The notes under the pieces are model-generated. The model saw only the letters and a list, made by a program, of their open reading frames with translations. It made no database searches and was not told the origin of the DNA. From JBGTBQ01 sp041749275 (GTDB taxonomy: Bacteria; Acidobacteriota; Blastocatellia; Pyrinomonadales; Pyrinomonadaceae): a stretch of 20,965 nucleotides of DNA. Position numbers and translations under genes: made by a program. This document shows, piece after piece, positions 6,903-15,565 of the stretch (its first letter is position 1; each line of letters begins with the position of its first letter). The stretch lies in assembly GCA_041749275.1 (NCBI GenBank), contig JBGTBQ010000375.1, positions 1 through 20,965 on the forward strand, in the 5' to 3' direction.

Positions 6903-7733
6903 ATGTCAGCAGCCATCCACACGGATGAAACTCTCGTGATCGAGACACCGGAGCGCGTGCCTTTGCACTTCGCGCTGGCCTCCATCGGCAACCGTTTTCT
7001 GGCGTGCCTCTTCGACCATTTTCTGCAAGTGCTCGCCATCTTTCTGGTTGGCGTTATCTTCGTCGTGGCGGGGAACACGGCGAGCCTCTACGAAGAGTTG
7101 AAGGGCGCGCCGAAGTGGGTGCTGGCGCTTCTCATCCTCGCGGTCTTTCTCATCTGGTCGAGCTACTTCGTGTTGTTCGAGTGGGTGTGGCGCGGGCAGA
7201 CGCCGGGCAAGCGCTGGCTGAAGCTGCGCGTCATCCGCGAAGACGGGCGACCCGTCACGTTCTGGGAAGCGGCGGCGCGCAACCTGCTCCGCATCTTCGA
7301 CATGATGCCGTGGCTCGGCGTGCCGTTCTACTCAGTAGGCTTGGTGTGCGTCTTCGCCAGCCGCCGCGACCAGCGCATCGGCGACATGGTGGCGGGCACC
7401 GTGGTAGTGCGCGAGCGCGAGGCGCAGGCGCCCTCCTTCGATCAAGTCTTCTCCGCGCCGACGAGCGACACGGCGCTGCGCCGCTCATTCAAACCCGTCC
7501 CCTTCACCGGCGGCTTGAATGATTTGACCGAGCCGGAGATCGAAGTCGTCGAAGCCTTCCTGCGCCGCCGCTGGGACATCTCGGAATCGCCCCGCCAGTG
7601 GATGGCGTGGCGCATCTCCACGCCCCTGCTCTACAAAATTCGCCCCACCTTCGACCCCGAAACATTCACCTACGAAGGCTTCCTCGAAGAACTGCTCCAC
7701 CGCTACCGCGCCGCGCATCGCTTCACGGATTAA
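6903..7733 (+). CDS. RDD-family membrane protein with a C-terminal soluble tail
   Basis: From the ATG at 6903 the protein has 276 residues; the frame is open further upstream but would run into the sulfatase gene. The RDD domain covers about 18-175: Arg31 and Asp38 in the first membrane segment (about 31-57), a second segment at about 71-93, the motif GQTPGKRWLKLRV at 98-110, a third segment around 130-152, and RRDQRIGDMVAGTVVV. RDD proteins are small membrane proteins of poorly known function, some suggested to be sodium or proton exchangers. After the domain there are about 100 soluble residues, with EVVEAFLRRRWDI and LEELLHRYRAAHRF, which I do not assign. The gene follows the sulfatase by 14 bases with only a weak ribosome binding site, so it is likely to be co-transcribed. 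Confidence 0.85.
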   Translation: MSAAIHTDETLVIETPERVPLHFALASIGNRFLACLFDHFLQVLAIFLVGVIFVVAGNTASLYEELKGAPKWVLALLILAVFLIWSSYFVLFEWVWRGQTPGKRWLKLRVIREDGRPVTFWEAAARNLLRIFDMMPWLGVPFYSVGLVCVFASRRDQRIGDMVAGTVVVREREAQAPSFDQVFSAPTSDTALRRSFKPVPFTGGLNDLTEPEIEVVEAFLRRRWDISESPRQWMAWRISTPLLYKIRPTFDPETFTYEGFLEELLHRYRAAHRFTD

Positions 7734-7744
7734 GCTCCGGCAAA

Positions 7745-7773
7745 TTGACGCCCGGTCGAGCCTCCTTTACACT
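7745..7773 (+). promoter_or_regulatory. Sigma-70-type promoter of the thiolase gene
   Basis: TTGACG at 7745-7750 is separated by exactly 17 bases from TACACT at 7768-7773. Both are close to the housekeeping consensus and lie 48 bases before the thiolase ATG. This suggests that the thiolase is transcribed independently of the preceding RDD gene. Confidence 0.65.
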
Positions 7774-7820
7774 TTTCAGTTCATCGAAACGTCGGATTTT
7801 CCACTGAGAGGACTGTCACC

Positions 7821-9002
7821 ATGGCTCAAGATATTTTCATTCTGGGCGGCAAGCGCACGCCCATGACTTCATACGTCGGGGCGCTCAAGGACGTGAAGGC
7901 GATTGATCTGGCGGCGACCGCCGCGCGCGGCGCGTTAGAAGCGACGGGCGTCGCGGCGGAGGAGATTGACCATACCGTTATCGGCAACGCCTTGCAGACT
8001 TCGGGCGACGCCATCTACGGCGCGCGCCACGTCGCTTTGAAGGCGGGCGTGCCGCACGACCGACCGGCCTTGACCGTCAACCGCCTGTGCGGCAGCGGCA
8101 TTCAATCCATCATCTCCGGCGCGCAGATGATTATGCTCGGCGAGGCGAAGACCGCGCTCGTCGGCGGCATGGAGTCCATGAGCATGGCGCCGCACGTCAT
8201 CTACGGCGCGCGTAGCGGGTTCGCGTTAGGTCAGGGGAAGCTCGAAGATTCTCTGATGGTCGCGCTCCTCGATACCTACTGCAACACGACGATGGCCGGA
8301 ACGGCTGAGAACCTCGCGCGCCGCTACGAGATTTCGCGCGAGGAGCAGGATAAGTACGCGCTCCGCTCGCAGCAGGAGGCAAAGCGCGCGCGGGACGCAG
8401 GAGTCTTCGCCGAAGAGATCGTGCCCGTCGAAGTGAAGACGCGCAAAGGCGTGAAGGTCGTTGACACGGACGATCACCTGCGCCCCGAGACGACGCTCGA
8501 AGTGCTCGCGAAACTCCCGACCGCCTTTAGCAAGGACGGCTTCGTCACCGCCGGCAACGCCAGTGGCATCGTGGACGGCGCGGCGGCGCTCGTCATCGCG
8601 GGCGAGTCGTTTGTGAAGGAGCGCGGGGCGAAACCGTTGGGCCGCATCGTCAGTTGGGCATTTGCGGGCGTGGAACCCGACATCATGGGCATCGGCCCCG
8701 TCCCCGCTATCCGGCAGGCGCTCGATAAAGCGAACCTCAAGCTCGAAGAGATTGACCTCGTCGAAGTGAACGAGGCTTTCGCCTGCCAGTATCTCTCCGT
8801 CGAGAAAGAGTTGGGACTCGACCGCTCGAAGACGAACGTCAACGGCGGCGCCATCGCGCTCGGCCATCCGCTCGGAGCCTCCGGCACGCGCATCGTCCTG
8901 ACGGCGCTCTTAGAGCTTCAGCGGCGCGGCGGGCGCTACGGCCTCGCCTCGGCCTGCATCGGCGGCGGGCAGGGCATCGCCATCATTTTCGAGCGCGTCT
9001 AA
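7821..9002 (+). CDS. Acetyl-CoA C-acyltransferase (thiolase)
   Basis: The 393-residue protein is a full-length thiolase. It catalyses the condensation of two acyl-CoA molecules or the reverse thiolytic cleavage. All catalytic parts are visible: nucleophile Cys90 in NRLCGSG, His349 in GGAIALGHPLGASGTR, and Cys379 in CIGGGQG; NEAF is also present. Length and pattern resemble biosynthetic acetyl-CoA acetyltransferases (AtoB/PhaA/ThlA type) more than the fatty-acid-oxidation FadA form, and no fadB-like partner is adjacent. It acts in the cytosol, in ketone body, polyhydroxybutyrate, isoprenoid-precursor or amino acid metabolism; context does not decide among these. The ATG is preceded by GAGAGGA at 7806-7812, and a clear promoter lies at 7745-7773. 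Confidence 0.95.
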   Translation: MAQDIFILGGKRTPMTSYVGALKDVKAIDLAATAARGALEATGVAAEEIDHTVIGNALQTSGDAIYGARHVALKAGVPHDRPALTVNRLCGSGIQSIISGAQMIMLGEAKTALVGGMESMSMAPHVIYGARSGFALGQGKLEDSLMVALLDTYCNTTMAGTAENLARRYEISREEQDKYALRSQQEAKRARDAGVFAEEIVPVEVKTRKGVKVVDTDDHLRPETTLEVLAKLPTAFSKDGFVTAGNASGIVDGAAALVIAGESFVKERGAKPLGRIVSWAFAGVEPDIMGIGPVPAIRQALDKANLKLEEIDLVEVNEAFACQYLSVEKELGLDRSKTNVNGGAIALGHPLGASGTRIVLTALLELQRRGGRYGLASACIGGGQGIAIIFERV

Positions 9003-9004
9003 TC

Positions 9005-9042
9005 CCGCCCGGAAGGCGGCCCGTGGCGCGGCGATTTTTTTT
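9005..9042 (+). terminator. Possible terminator after the thiolase gene
   Basis: A short hairpin CCGCC-CGGAA-GGCGG (9005-9019) follows the thiolase stop and a run of nine T or near-T bases begins at 9034. The 14 bases between stem and T-run make this a poor match to a standard intrinsic terminator, although GC-rich alternative pairings nearer the T-run are possible. Confidence 0.35.
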
Positions 9043-9128
9043 CGATGTTGCGTGGCACGCGCCTCGCTCTTTCTTCACCCTAGCAAGGGCTGACTCTTAA
9101 TCTTTCTCAACTATTCAGGAGTTTTGAT

Positions 9129-11003
9129 ATGTTCACCAACCTCGCCGCACGTGGTTTTTCCTCCTCGTGTCGGATTTTTCCGCGCCCCGTGTTGGCGCTC
9201 TGTCTCTTCGCCGCCTGCCTTGTCGCGCCGCTGCGCGAAGCGCGGGCGCAATTTTTGACCGGCTCGCCCGACCTCGTCATCAGCCAAATCTACACGCGCG
9301 GCGGCGAGGCCGGCGCCACCTTCCGCAACGACTACATCGAACTGTTCAACCGCGGCGCGGAGACCGTCAACCTCGCCGAATACTCGCTCTACAACGAGAC
9401 GACGTTTGACGGCGCCCAGACGACCGGGCTTACCAGCTTCGCCTCGACGAGCAGCATCCCCATCCCGCCCGGCACATATATCCTCATCCAGTTCGGGTCG
9501 GGCGGGAATATCGGCACCTTTTTCCCCGTGACGCCCGACTTCGGCGCCTTCCTCCCCCCAAACTTCCCCCACCTCAACACCGTGGGCCGGATCGCGCTGG
9601 TCAAGACTAGAGACTTCATTACGCTCGGCTGCCCCGCCGGGCAAGACCCCGGCGTCGTTGACCTTATCGGCTACGGCGGGGCTGCCTGCGGCGAGGGCGC
9701 GGCGCCCGTGTCAGGCCCGCCGTCGAACTCCGCGCGCGCCAGAAAGTCCGCGGGCTGTACCGACACCGACAACAACGCCTCGGACTTCGATCTTCTTTCG
9801 CCGCCGGCCCCGCGCAACAGAGCCTCGCCGACCAACGTCTGTTCCCCGCCGGCAACGACCGACACCTTCCAGTTCGAGGCCGCACAGCTTGATGTCGCCG
9901 AGTCGGCGGGCAGCGTCGAAATTTTCGTCACGCGCGCGGGCAACACCGCCGCGCCCGCCGCCGTCCAGTACGGCACGGTCAACGCCCTCGCCTCCAGCAT
10001 GAGCGCCGCGGCCAGCGACCGGCAGGACTACACGACCGCCATCGGCACGCTCCGCTTCGACGCGGGCGAGACGCGCAAAAGCTTCCGCCTCCTCCTCACC
10101 GACGACGCACGTAACGAGGGCCTCGAAAGCCTCAACCTCCTGCTCGGCAACCCAACAGGCGGCGTCGCGCTCGGCGCCCAAAAGACGCTGCGGGTCAACC
10201 TCACGAGCGACGACCCTTCAACATCGCAGCCCAACCCGATTGACGCAACCGAGTTCTTCGTCCGCCAGCACTACCATGACTTTCTCAACCGCGAGCCGGA
10301 CGCGCCGGGGCTGCAATTCTGGTCTGATCAGATCGAGCAGTGCGGCGCGGACGCGCAGTGCCGCGAGGTGCGTCGCATCAACGTCTCGGCAGCCTTCTTC
10401 CTCTCCATCGAATTTCAGGAGACGGGCTATCTCGCCTACCGCTTTTTCAAGGCCGCCTTCCCCAACAGCCTCTCGCGCCCGCGCGGCTTCCCAACCTATC
10501 GCGAGTTCATCCGCGACACGCAGGAGGCGGGCCGCGGCGTGGCCGTCGGCGTGGGCAACTGGGAGGCGCAGTTGGAAGCGAACAAGCGCGCCCTTGCCGA
10601 CGAGTTCGTCGCGCGCCCCGAGTTCCGCCTCCGCTATCCTTCGGGCCAGACGGCGGCGCAGTACGTTGACCTGCTCAACCAGACCTCGGGCGTCGCGCTC
10701 TCGCAGGCCGAGCGCGACGCCCTCGTCGCGGGATTGGAAGCCGGCACGGAGACGCGCGCCACCGCCCTCCGGCGCGTGGCCGAGGACGAGGACTTCAAGC
10801 GCGCCGAGTTCAACCGCGCCTTCGTCCTCATGCAATACTTCGGCTACCTCCGGCGCGGCCCGAACGACCCGCCCGATTTCAACTTCGACGGCTACGACTT
10901 CTGGCTTCAGAATCTCAACCAGTTCAACGGCAACTTCATCGAGGCCGAGATGGTCAAAGCCTTCATCTCGTCCATCGAGTACCGGCAGCGGTTCGGGCAA
11001 TAA
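9129..11003 (+). CDS. Secreted lamin-tail / Calx-beta / DUF4214 protein
   Basis: This 624-residue protein starts at an ATG with AGGAG at 9117-9121. Residues 1-40 form a signal peptide: a basic start, VLALCLFAACLVAP, then cleavage near AREARA-type residues before QF. About 47-235 is a lamin-tail domain (PDLVISQIYTRGG, NDYIELFNRG, VNLAEYSLYNE, DLIGYGGAACGEG). About 245-362 is a Calx-beta-like domain (DVAESAGSVEIFVTRAGN, DYTTAIGTLRFDAGE, NEGLESLNLLL). From about 370 to the end are DUF4214 repeats (YHDFLNREPDAPGLQFW and later YFGYLRRGPNDPPDFNFDGY with FWLQNL). These domains are common in surface and extracellular proteins of acidobacteria; DUF4214 has no established function. No enzyme motif is visible, so a structural or adhesive role at the cell surface is the best guess. 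No anchoring signal is seen at the C-terminus. A strong terminator follows. Confidence 0.85.
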   Translation: MFTNLAARGFSSSCRIFPRPVLALCLFAACLVAPLREARAQFLTGSPDLVISQIYTRGGEAGATFRNDYIELFNRGAETVNLAEYSLYNETTFDGAQTTGLTSFASTSSIPIPPGTYILIQFGSGGNIGTFFPVTPDFGAFLPPNFPHLNTVGRIALVKTRDFITLGCPAGQDPGVVDLIGYGGAACGEGAAPVSGPPSNSARARKSAGCTDTDNNASDFDLLSPPAPRNRASPTNVCSPPATTDTFQFEAAQLDVAESAGSVEIFVTRAGNTAAPAAVQYGTVNALASSMSAAASDRQDYTTAIGTLRFDAGETRKSFRLLLTDDARNEGLESLNLLLGNPTGGVALGAQKTLRVNLTSDDPSTSQPNPIDATEFFVRQHYHDFLNREPDAPGLQFWSDQIEQCGADAQCREVRRINVSAAFFLSIEFQETGYLAYRFFKAAFPNSLSRPRGFPTYREFIRDTQEAGRGVAVGVGNWEAQLEANKRALADEFVARPEFRLRYPSGQTAAQYVDLLNQTSGVALSQAERDALVAGLEAGTETRATALRRVAEDEDFKRAEFNRAFVLMQYFGYLRRGPNDPPDFNFDGYDFWLQNLNQFNGNFIEAEMVKAFISSIEYRQRFGQ

Positions 11004-11032
11004 CTGATTAATGGGCGCGGCCCGACGCGAAC

Positions 11033-11074
11033 GGGGCGGGCCCGACTCTGTTTCGAGTCATCCCCGCCCCTTTT
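11033..11074 (+). terminator. Intrinsic terminator after the DUF4214 gene
   Basis: GGGGCGGG (11033-11040) pairs perfectly with CCCGCCCC (11063-11070). An inner stem GACTC/GAGTC (11044-11048 with 11055-11059) extends the hairpin across a small internal loop, and TTTT follows at 11071-11074. It lies 30 bases after the stop codon. Confidence 0.8.
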
Positions 11075-11166
11075 AACTTCGGCGCAAGGCCGTGTTAACG
11101 CGGCGGCAGCACGCGCGGGCGACAATTCGCTTTCCACCTTTTCGCGCGGTGACTGACGGCTGCGGC

Positions 11167-11195
11167 TTGACGCACGCGCCCTGTATCCGTTAAAA
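11167..11195 (+). promoter_or_regulatory. Candidate promoter of the extracellular nuclease gene
   Basis: TTGACG at 11167-11172 and TTAAAA at 11190-11195 are 17 bases apart, 90 bases before the GTG start. The -35 element is good and the -10 element only fair. The upstream terminator leaves this gene in need of its own promoter, which supports the call. Confidence 0.45.
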
Positions 11196-11284
11196 GTTTC
11201 GCACCTGTCAAACTTACCCGCGCGCCTCGACTGTAAAGGGAGACGGCGCCGGCCCCGAGTCAAACCGAGAAAGGAATCGCCCAC

Positions 11285-14200
11285 GTGTTCAATTCGTTCT
11301 TCAGCCGGCGACGCACTACGTCCGCGCGCCGTCAGTTTCTGTCCGTCATCACAGCCGCCTTTATCATCCTGCATCCTATTTTATTCACCACGTCGCAAGT
11401 CGCCGCGCAGAGGCAAATGGGTATTAGGACGACGACGGTTGACGACACGCCCACGCCCAATGACACGGGCACGGGCAGCGTCTCGCTGACCACAGTGGGC
11501 GTCGCAAGCATACAAAATTTTGACACGCTCTCGAACACCGCCGGCAGCACGACCAACACGACGCTCCCCACCGGCTGGTACATCACCGAGACGGGCGGCG
11601 GCGCGCGCGACAACGAGCAGTACGCCGTAGACACCGGCGGCAGTAACACGGGCGACACCTACAGCTACGGCGCGGCAGCCGCCACCGACCGCGCGCTCGG
11701 CGGCTTGCGTAGCGGCACGCTGATTTCAGTCTTCGGCGCGATGTTCACCAACAACACCGGCTCGACCATCACATCGCTTGACATCGCTTACACCGGCGAG
11801 GAGTGGCGGCTCGGCACGGCGGCGCGCACCGACCAGATCGACTTTCAAATCAGCACCAATGCGACCGACCTCTCGACCGGAACTTATACGGATGTGAACG
11901 CGCTCGATTTCGTCACCCCGAACACGGTCACGATCGGCGCGAAGGATGGCAACAACGCCGCCAACCGCACGGCACTCGGCACGACCGTCTCGTCTTTGAG
12001 CATTGCGAACGGCGCGTCCTTCTTCATCCGCTGGACGGACCTTGACGCCACGGGCGCGGACGACGGCCTCGCCGTTGACGACTTTTCAATTACGCCGCAG
12101 GGCGCGGGCGGCGGCGGGATGCCGTCGCTCTCGATCAACGACGTGACGATGAACGAGGGCAACCCGCCGGGCACGACTACGTTCACCTTCGCCGTCACCC
12201 TCAACGCGCCGGCAGGGGCGGGCGGCGTCACCTTCGACATCGCCACCGCCGACGGCACCGCCCAAGACGGCAATCCAGGTGGAGAGGATAACGACTACGT
12301 CGCACAGAGCCTCACCGGCCAATCAATCCCGATGGGATCAACCGGCCCCTATAACTTCAATGTCACGGTCAACCGCGACACGACGCCTGAGCCGAACGAG
12401 ACCTTCTTCGTCAACGTCACGAACGTCACGGGCGCGACCGTCGCCGACGGTCAAGGGCAAGGCACGATCACGAACGACGACTTTTCGCTCACGCCCATCC
12501 ACACGATTCAAGGGAGCGGCGACACGACGCCCATCCCCGGCGCGACCGTCACGACCAACGGCATCGTCACGCTGCTCAAGACGGGCAGCAACGCCGGCGC
12601 GGGTGCGGCCAACGGCTTCTTCCTCCAAACGCCCGACGCCGACGCCGACGCCGACCCCAACACCTCGCAAGGCATCTTCGTCTTCACGTCCTCGGTTCCG
12701 ACGGTGGCGGTTGGCGACAACGTGAATGTCACCGGCACGGTGGTAGAATTCAACGGGCTGACTGAAATCAGCCCGACCACGAACGTCTCGATCAATAGTA
12801 CCGGCAACCCGCTCCCCACAGCCGTCGCGCTCAACCCGACCATCCTCGACCCGACGCTCTCCGGCCAACCGCAGCTCGAAAAGTTCGAGGCCATGCGGAT
12901 GAGCGCCGCCTCGCTCACGTCCGGCGCGCCGAACGACAACTTCTTCGACGTGTACGCGGTCATCACGGGCGTCGCGCGCCCCTTGCGCGAGCCGGGCATC
13001 CCCATCTCAGACCCCGTCCCGCCCGACCCGACTTCGGGCATGGTCGAGCCGACCATCCCGCGCTGGGACGAGAACCCCGAACGCCTCAAGCTCGACACCA
13101 ACGGGCGGGCGGGCGCAGCTAACATGGCCTACACCTCGAACGTGACCTTCACCAACGTCGCCGGGCCGCTCGACTTTGCCTTCAGTGAGTACCGCCTCGT
13201 CACCGAAGCGGGCTTCTCCGCCTCGCTCAACTTGAGCGCGGTGCCCGTCCCGGTGCCCTTGTCGAACGAATTCACCATCGTCGGCTACAACATCGAGAAC
13301 TTCAACAACAACGCGACGCAGCGCCAGAAGGCCGCGCTCACCATCCGCAACGTGCTGCACTACCCGGACATCATCGGCGCGGTCGAGATTTTCGACCTCG
13401 CCGACCTGCAAGCCTTGCGCGACCAGATCAACAATGACGCCGTCGCCGCGATGCAGCCGAATCCGATGTACGAAGCTTATCTTATTGAGCAGGACGGCGT
13501 GAGCGAGGACAACGATCAGGATGTCGGTTTCCTCGTCAAGACGGCGCGCGTCTCGGTGACGAGCGTCACGCAGGAGCGGCAGGCCGAGACCTTCGTCGAG
13601 CCGGGCGGCGGCACGGCCATTCTGCACGACCGTCCGCCGCTCGTCCTCGACGCCGTCGTTGACCCGTCGGGCGCGAACCCGCGGCGCGTCCTCGTCGTCG
13701 TCAACCACACCCGTTCGTTCATAGACATCGATCTGGTCGCGGGTGACGGGCCGCGCGTCCGCGAGAAGCGCAAGAAGCAGGCCGAAAGTATCGCCGGTCT
13801 CTTGCAGGAGCTTCAGACCAACAATCCGGGCGTGCCCGTCGTCTCGGTCGGCGACTACAACGCCTTCCAGTTCAGCAGCGGCTACGACGATTCCATCAGC
13901 GTCCTGAAGGGGATGCCGACCGCCGACGAGCTGATCGTCGTTGACCAAAGCCCCGATCTTGTCAACCCCGACTTCTTCAACCTGATTGACGAGTTACCCG
14001 TCGCCGAGCGGTACAGCTTTGTCTTCGAGGGCACGCCGCAGGCGCTCGACCACGTCCTTGTCAACGGAACTGCGCGCGCACGCAACACGCGCACGGCCAT
14101 CGCGCGCGTCAACGCGGACTTCCCCGCCAGCCCCGCCTCGGCCTACGCCTCGAATGCCTCGATACCGGAGCGCAACTCCGACCACGACCCCGTGGTCGCC

Positions 14201-15394
14201 TACTTCACGCTCGGCCAGCCGCAGCCCGCGGGCACACTCATCATCTCGGAGTTTCGCTTGCGCGGCCCTGCCGGCGTTAATGACGAATTCGTCGAACTCT
14301 ACAACAACACCGACGCGGACATCACCGTCTCGACCGTGGACGGCAGCGCCGGCTGGGCCGTAGTCTCTGCCGACAACACGGCGACGCCAAAGTTTACTAT
14401 TCCGAACGGCACCATCATTCCAGCGCGCGGCCACTATCTCGGCGTCAACAGCAACGGCTACACGCTCGCTAATTACGGCGGGACGAACGCCGCGACGGGC
14501 GATGTGGCCTACACGACCGACATCCCGGACAACACGGGCCTCGCGCTCTTCAACACGGCGAACTCGTTGTTCTTCACGATGGAGAACCGGCTCGACGCCG
14601 TCGGCCCAACCTCCGAGATGAATGCAATCTTCAAGGAGGGCGCAGGGATTCCTGCGCTCACCTCGATGGCGAATGTTGACCACGCCTTCTACCGCGACCT
14701 TCGCAACGGCACGCCGAAGGACACGGGCGACAACGCGGCGGACTTCATCTTCGTCTCGGTGGACGGCATGAACTACGGCGCGGGCGCGCTGCTCGGAGCG
14801 CCGGGGCCGGAGAATCTCACTTCGCCCATCCAGCGCAACGCCACGATGCCGGTGCTGCTGCTCGACGCGACCACGTCGGGGCCGCAACCGCCGAACCGCG
14901 TGCGCGACTTTGCCTCCGTCACCAACGGGATGAACGGTACGCTCTCGATCCGTCGCCGCGTCGTCAACAACACCGGCCAGAACGTCACGCGGCTTCGCTT
15001 CCGCCTCGTCAACTTCACGACCTTCCCCGCGCCGCCGGGCACGGCTGACCTGCGGGCCATCACCTCCATGGATGTGTTGGTGAGCGGCATCATGGACATG
15101 AACACCTGCACGGCGGCGGGTGCGGGGTCGCCGCCCTGCGCCGTCAACGTGCAGGGGACAATGCTCGAAGAGCCGCCCACCCAAGCCTCCGGCGGAGGTT
15201 GGAACTCGACGCTCTCCGTGCCTGTCTCCATGTCGCCGGGTGACTCGGTCAGCGTCCAGTTCCTGCTCGGCGTCCAGCAGTCCGGCGCGTTCAGGTTCTT
15301 CTTCAACGTCGAGGCGGTGACCGAGAGCATACTCTTCACCGGGCCGCGCGGGAGCGGTAAGTCCGGAAACTTGAAGAAGCGCGTCCCGCGCTGA
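11285..15394 (+). CDS. Large secreted endonuclease/exonuclease/phosphatase (ExeM/NucH-like) with Calx-beta and lamin-tail domains
   Basis: The 1369-residue protein starts at GTG with AAGGA at 11271-11275. A signal peptide (1 to about 41: basic start, FLSVITAAFIILHPILF, SQVAAQ) directs export. Then come a beta-rich region about 60-275 of unknown family; a Calx-beta domain about 280-399; an OB-fold-like part about 400-505, typical before ExeM-type nuclease domains; the nuclease domain about 660-975; a lamin-tail domain about 982-1165; and an unassigned C-terminal beta domain. Nuclease residues seen: YNIEN (Asn669, Glu671-Asn672), Glu701 in GAVEIFD, VNHTRS (His808), GDYNAF (Asp857, Asn859) and SDHDPV (Asp966-His967). 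Relatives degrade extracellular DNA for nutrient gain or biofilm remodelling. The full catalytic set suggests an active enzyme. No sorting signal is seen at the C-terminus. The phosphatase alternative within the same fold is less likely given the ExeM-like order of domains. Confidence 0.88.
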   Translation: MFNSFFSRRRTTSARRQFLSVITAAFIILHPILFTTSQVAAQRQMGIRTTTVDDTPTPNDTGTGSVSLTTVGVASIQNFDTLSNTAGSTTNTTLPTGWYITETGGGARDNEQYAVDTGGSNTGDTYSYGAAAATDRALGGLRSGTLISVFGAMFTNNTGSTITSLDIAYTGEEWRLGTAARTDQIDFQISTNATDLSTGTYTDVNALDFVTPNTVTIGAKDGNNAANRTALGTTVSSLSIANGASFFIRWTDLDATGADDGLAVDDFSITPQGAGGGGMPSLSINDVTMNEGNPPGTTTFTFAVTLNAPAGAGGVTFDIATADGTAQDGNPGGEDNDYVAQSLTGQSIPMGSTGPYNFNVTVNRDTTPEPNETFFVNVTNVTGATVADGQGQGTITNDDFSLTPIHTIQGSGDTTPIPGATVTTNGIVTLLKTGSNAGAGAANGFFLQTPDADADADPNTSQGIFVFTSSVPTVAVGDNVNVTGTVVEFNGLTEISPTTNVSINSTGNPLPTAVALNPTILDPTLSGQPQLEKFEAMRMSAASLTSGAPNDNFFDVYAVITGVARPLREPGIPISDPVPPDPTSGMVEPTIPRWDENPERLKLDTNGRAGAANMAYTSNVTFTNVAGPLDFAFSEYRLVTEAGFSASLNLSAVPVPVPLSNEFTIVGYNIENFNNNATQRQKAALTIRNVLHYPDIIGAVEIFDLADLQALRDQINNDAVAAMQPNPMYEAYLIEQDGVSEDNDQDVGFLVKTARVSVTSVTQERQAETFVEPGGGTAILHDRPPLVLDAVVDPSGANPRRVLVVVNHTRSFIDIDLVAGDGPRVREKRKKQAESIAGLLQELQTNNPGVPVVSVGDYNAFQFSSGYDDSISVLKGMPTADELIVVDQSPDLVNPDFFNLIDELPVAERYSFVFEGTPQALDHVLVNGTARARNTRTAIARVNADFPASPASAYASNASIPERNSDHDPVVAYFTLGQPQPAGTLIISEFRLRGPAGVNDEFVELYNNTDADITVSTVDGSAGWAVVSADNTATPKFTIPNGTIIPARGHYLGVNSNGYTLANYGGTNAATGDVAYTTDIPDNTGLALFNTANSLFFTMENRLDAVGPTSEMNAIFKEGAGIPALTSMANVDHAFYRDLRNGTPKDTGDNAADFIFVSVDGMNYGAGALLGAPGPENLTSPIQRNATMPVLLLDATTSGPQPPNRVRDFASVTNGMNGTLSIRRRVVNNTGQNVTRLRFRLVNFTTFPAPPGTADLRAITSMDVLVSGIMDMNTCTAAGAGSPPCAVNVQGTMLEEPPTQASGGGWNSTLSVPVSMSPGDSVSVQFLLGVQQSGAFRFFFNVEAVTESILFTGPRGSGKSGNLKKRVPR

Positions 15395-15406
15395 GTCCGT
15401 GCGCGC

Positions 15407-15468
15407 GGCGATGCTGGGAGGGAAGAGATGTGGTGCGGAGCAGACACACTCTTCCCGCCCGCGTCGCC
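15407..15468 (+). other. Long nested stem-loop after the nuclease gene
   Basis: Thirteen bases after the stop, GGCGA (15407-15411) pairs with TCGCC (15464-15468), GGGAGGGAAGAG (15416-15427) pairs with CTCTTCCCGCCC (15449-15460) with one mismatch, and TGTG (15429-15432) pairs with CACA (15445-15448). No T-run follows, so it is not a standard intrinsic terminator. It may protect the 3' end of the mRNA or cooperate with the terminator about 70 bases further on. Confidence 0.65.
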
Positions 15469-15536
15469 GGACTGTATATCTGGCATGACACTTGTTTCTT
15501 CAAGCGTGTTGGTTCGTCAGAGGTGTTACAACTCAT

Positions 15537-15565
15537 CCCGCTTTGAGTCTCAAGCGGGTTTTGTT
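15537..15565 (+). terminator. Intrinsic terminator of the nuclease gene
   Basis: CCCGCTT (15537-15543) pairs with AAGCGGG (15552-15558) around an eight-base loop and is followed directly by TTTTGTT (15559-15565). It lies about 140 bases after the nuclease stop codon. Confidence 0.75.

Noticed and set aside
10218..11000. 260-codon open frame on the - strand
   Set aside because: It mirrors the DUF4214 part of the + strand gene and shows only shadow-frame composition.
13994..15184. 396-codon open frame on the - strand inside the nuclease gene
   Set aside because: It is antisense to the lamin-tail part of the nuclease, is rich in Arg and Val, and has no recognisable motif or ribosome binding site.
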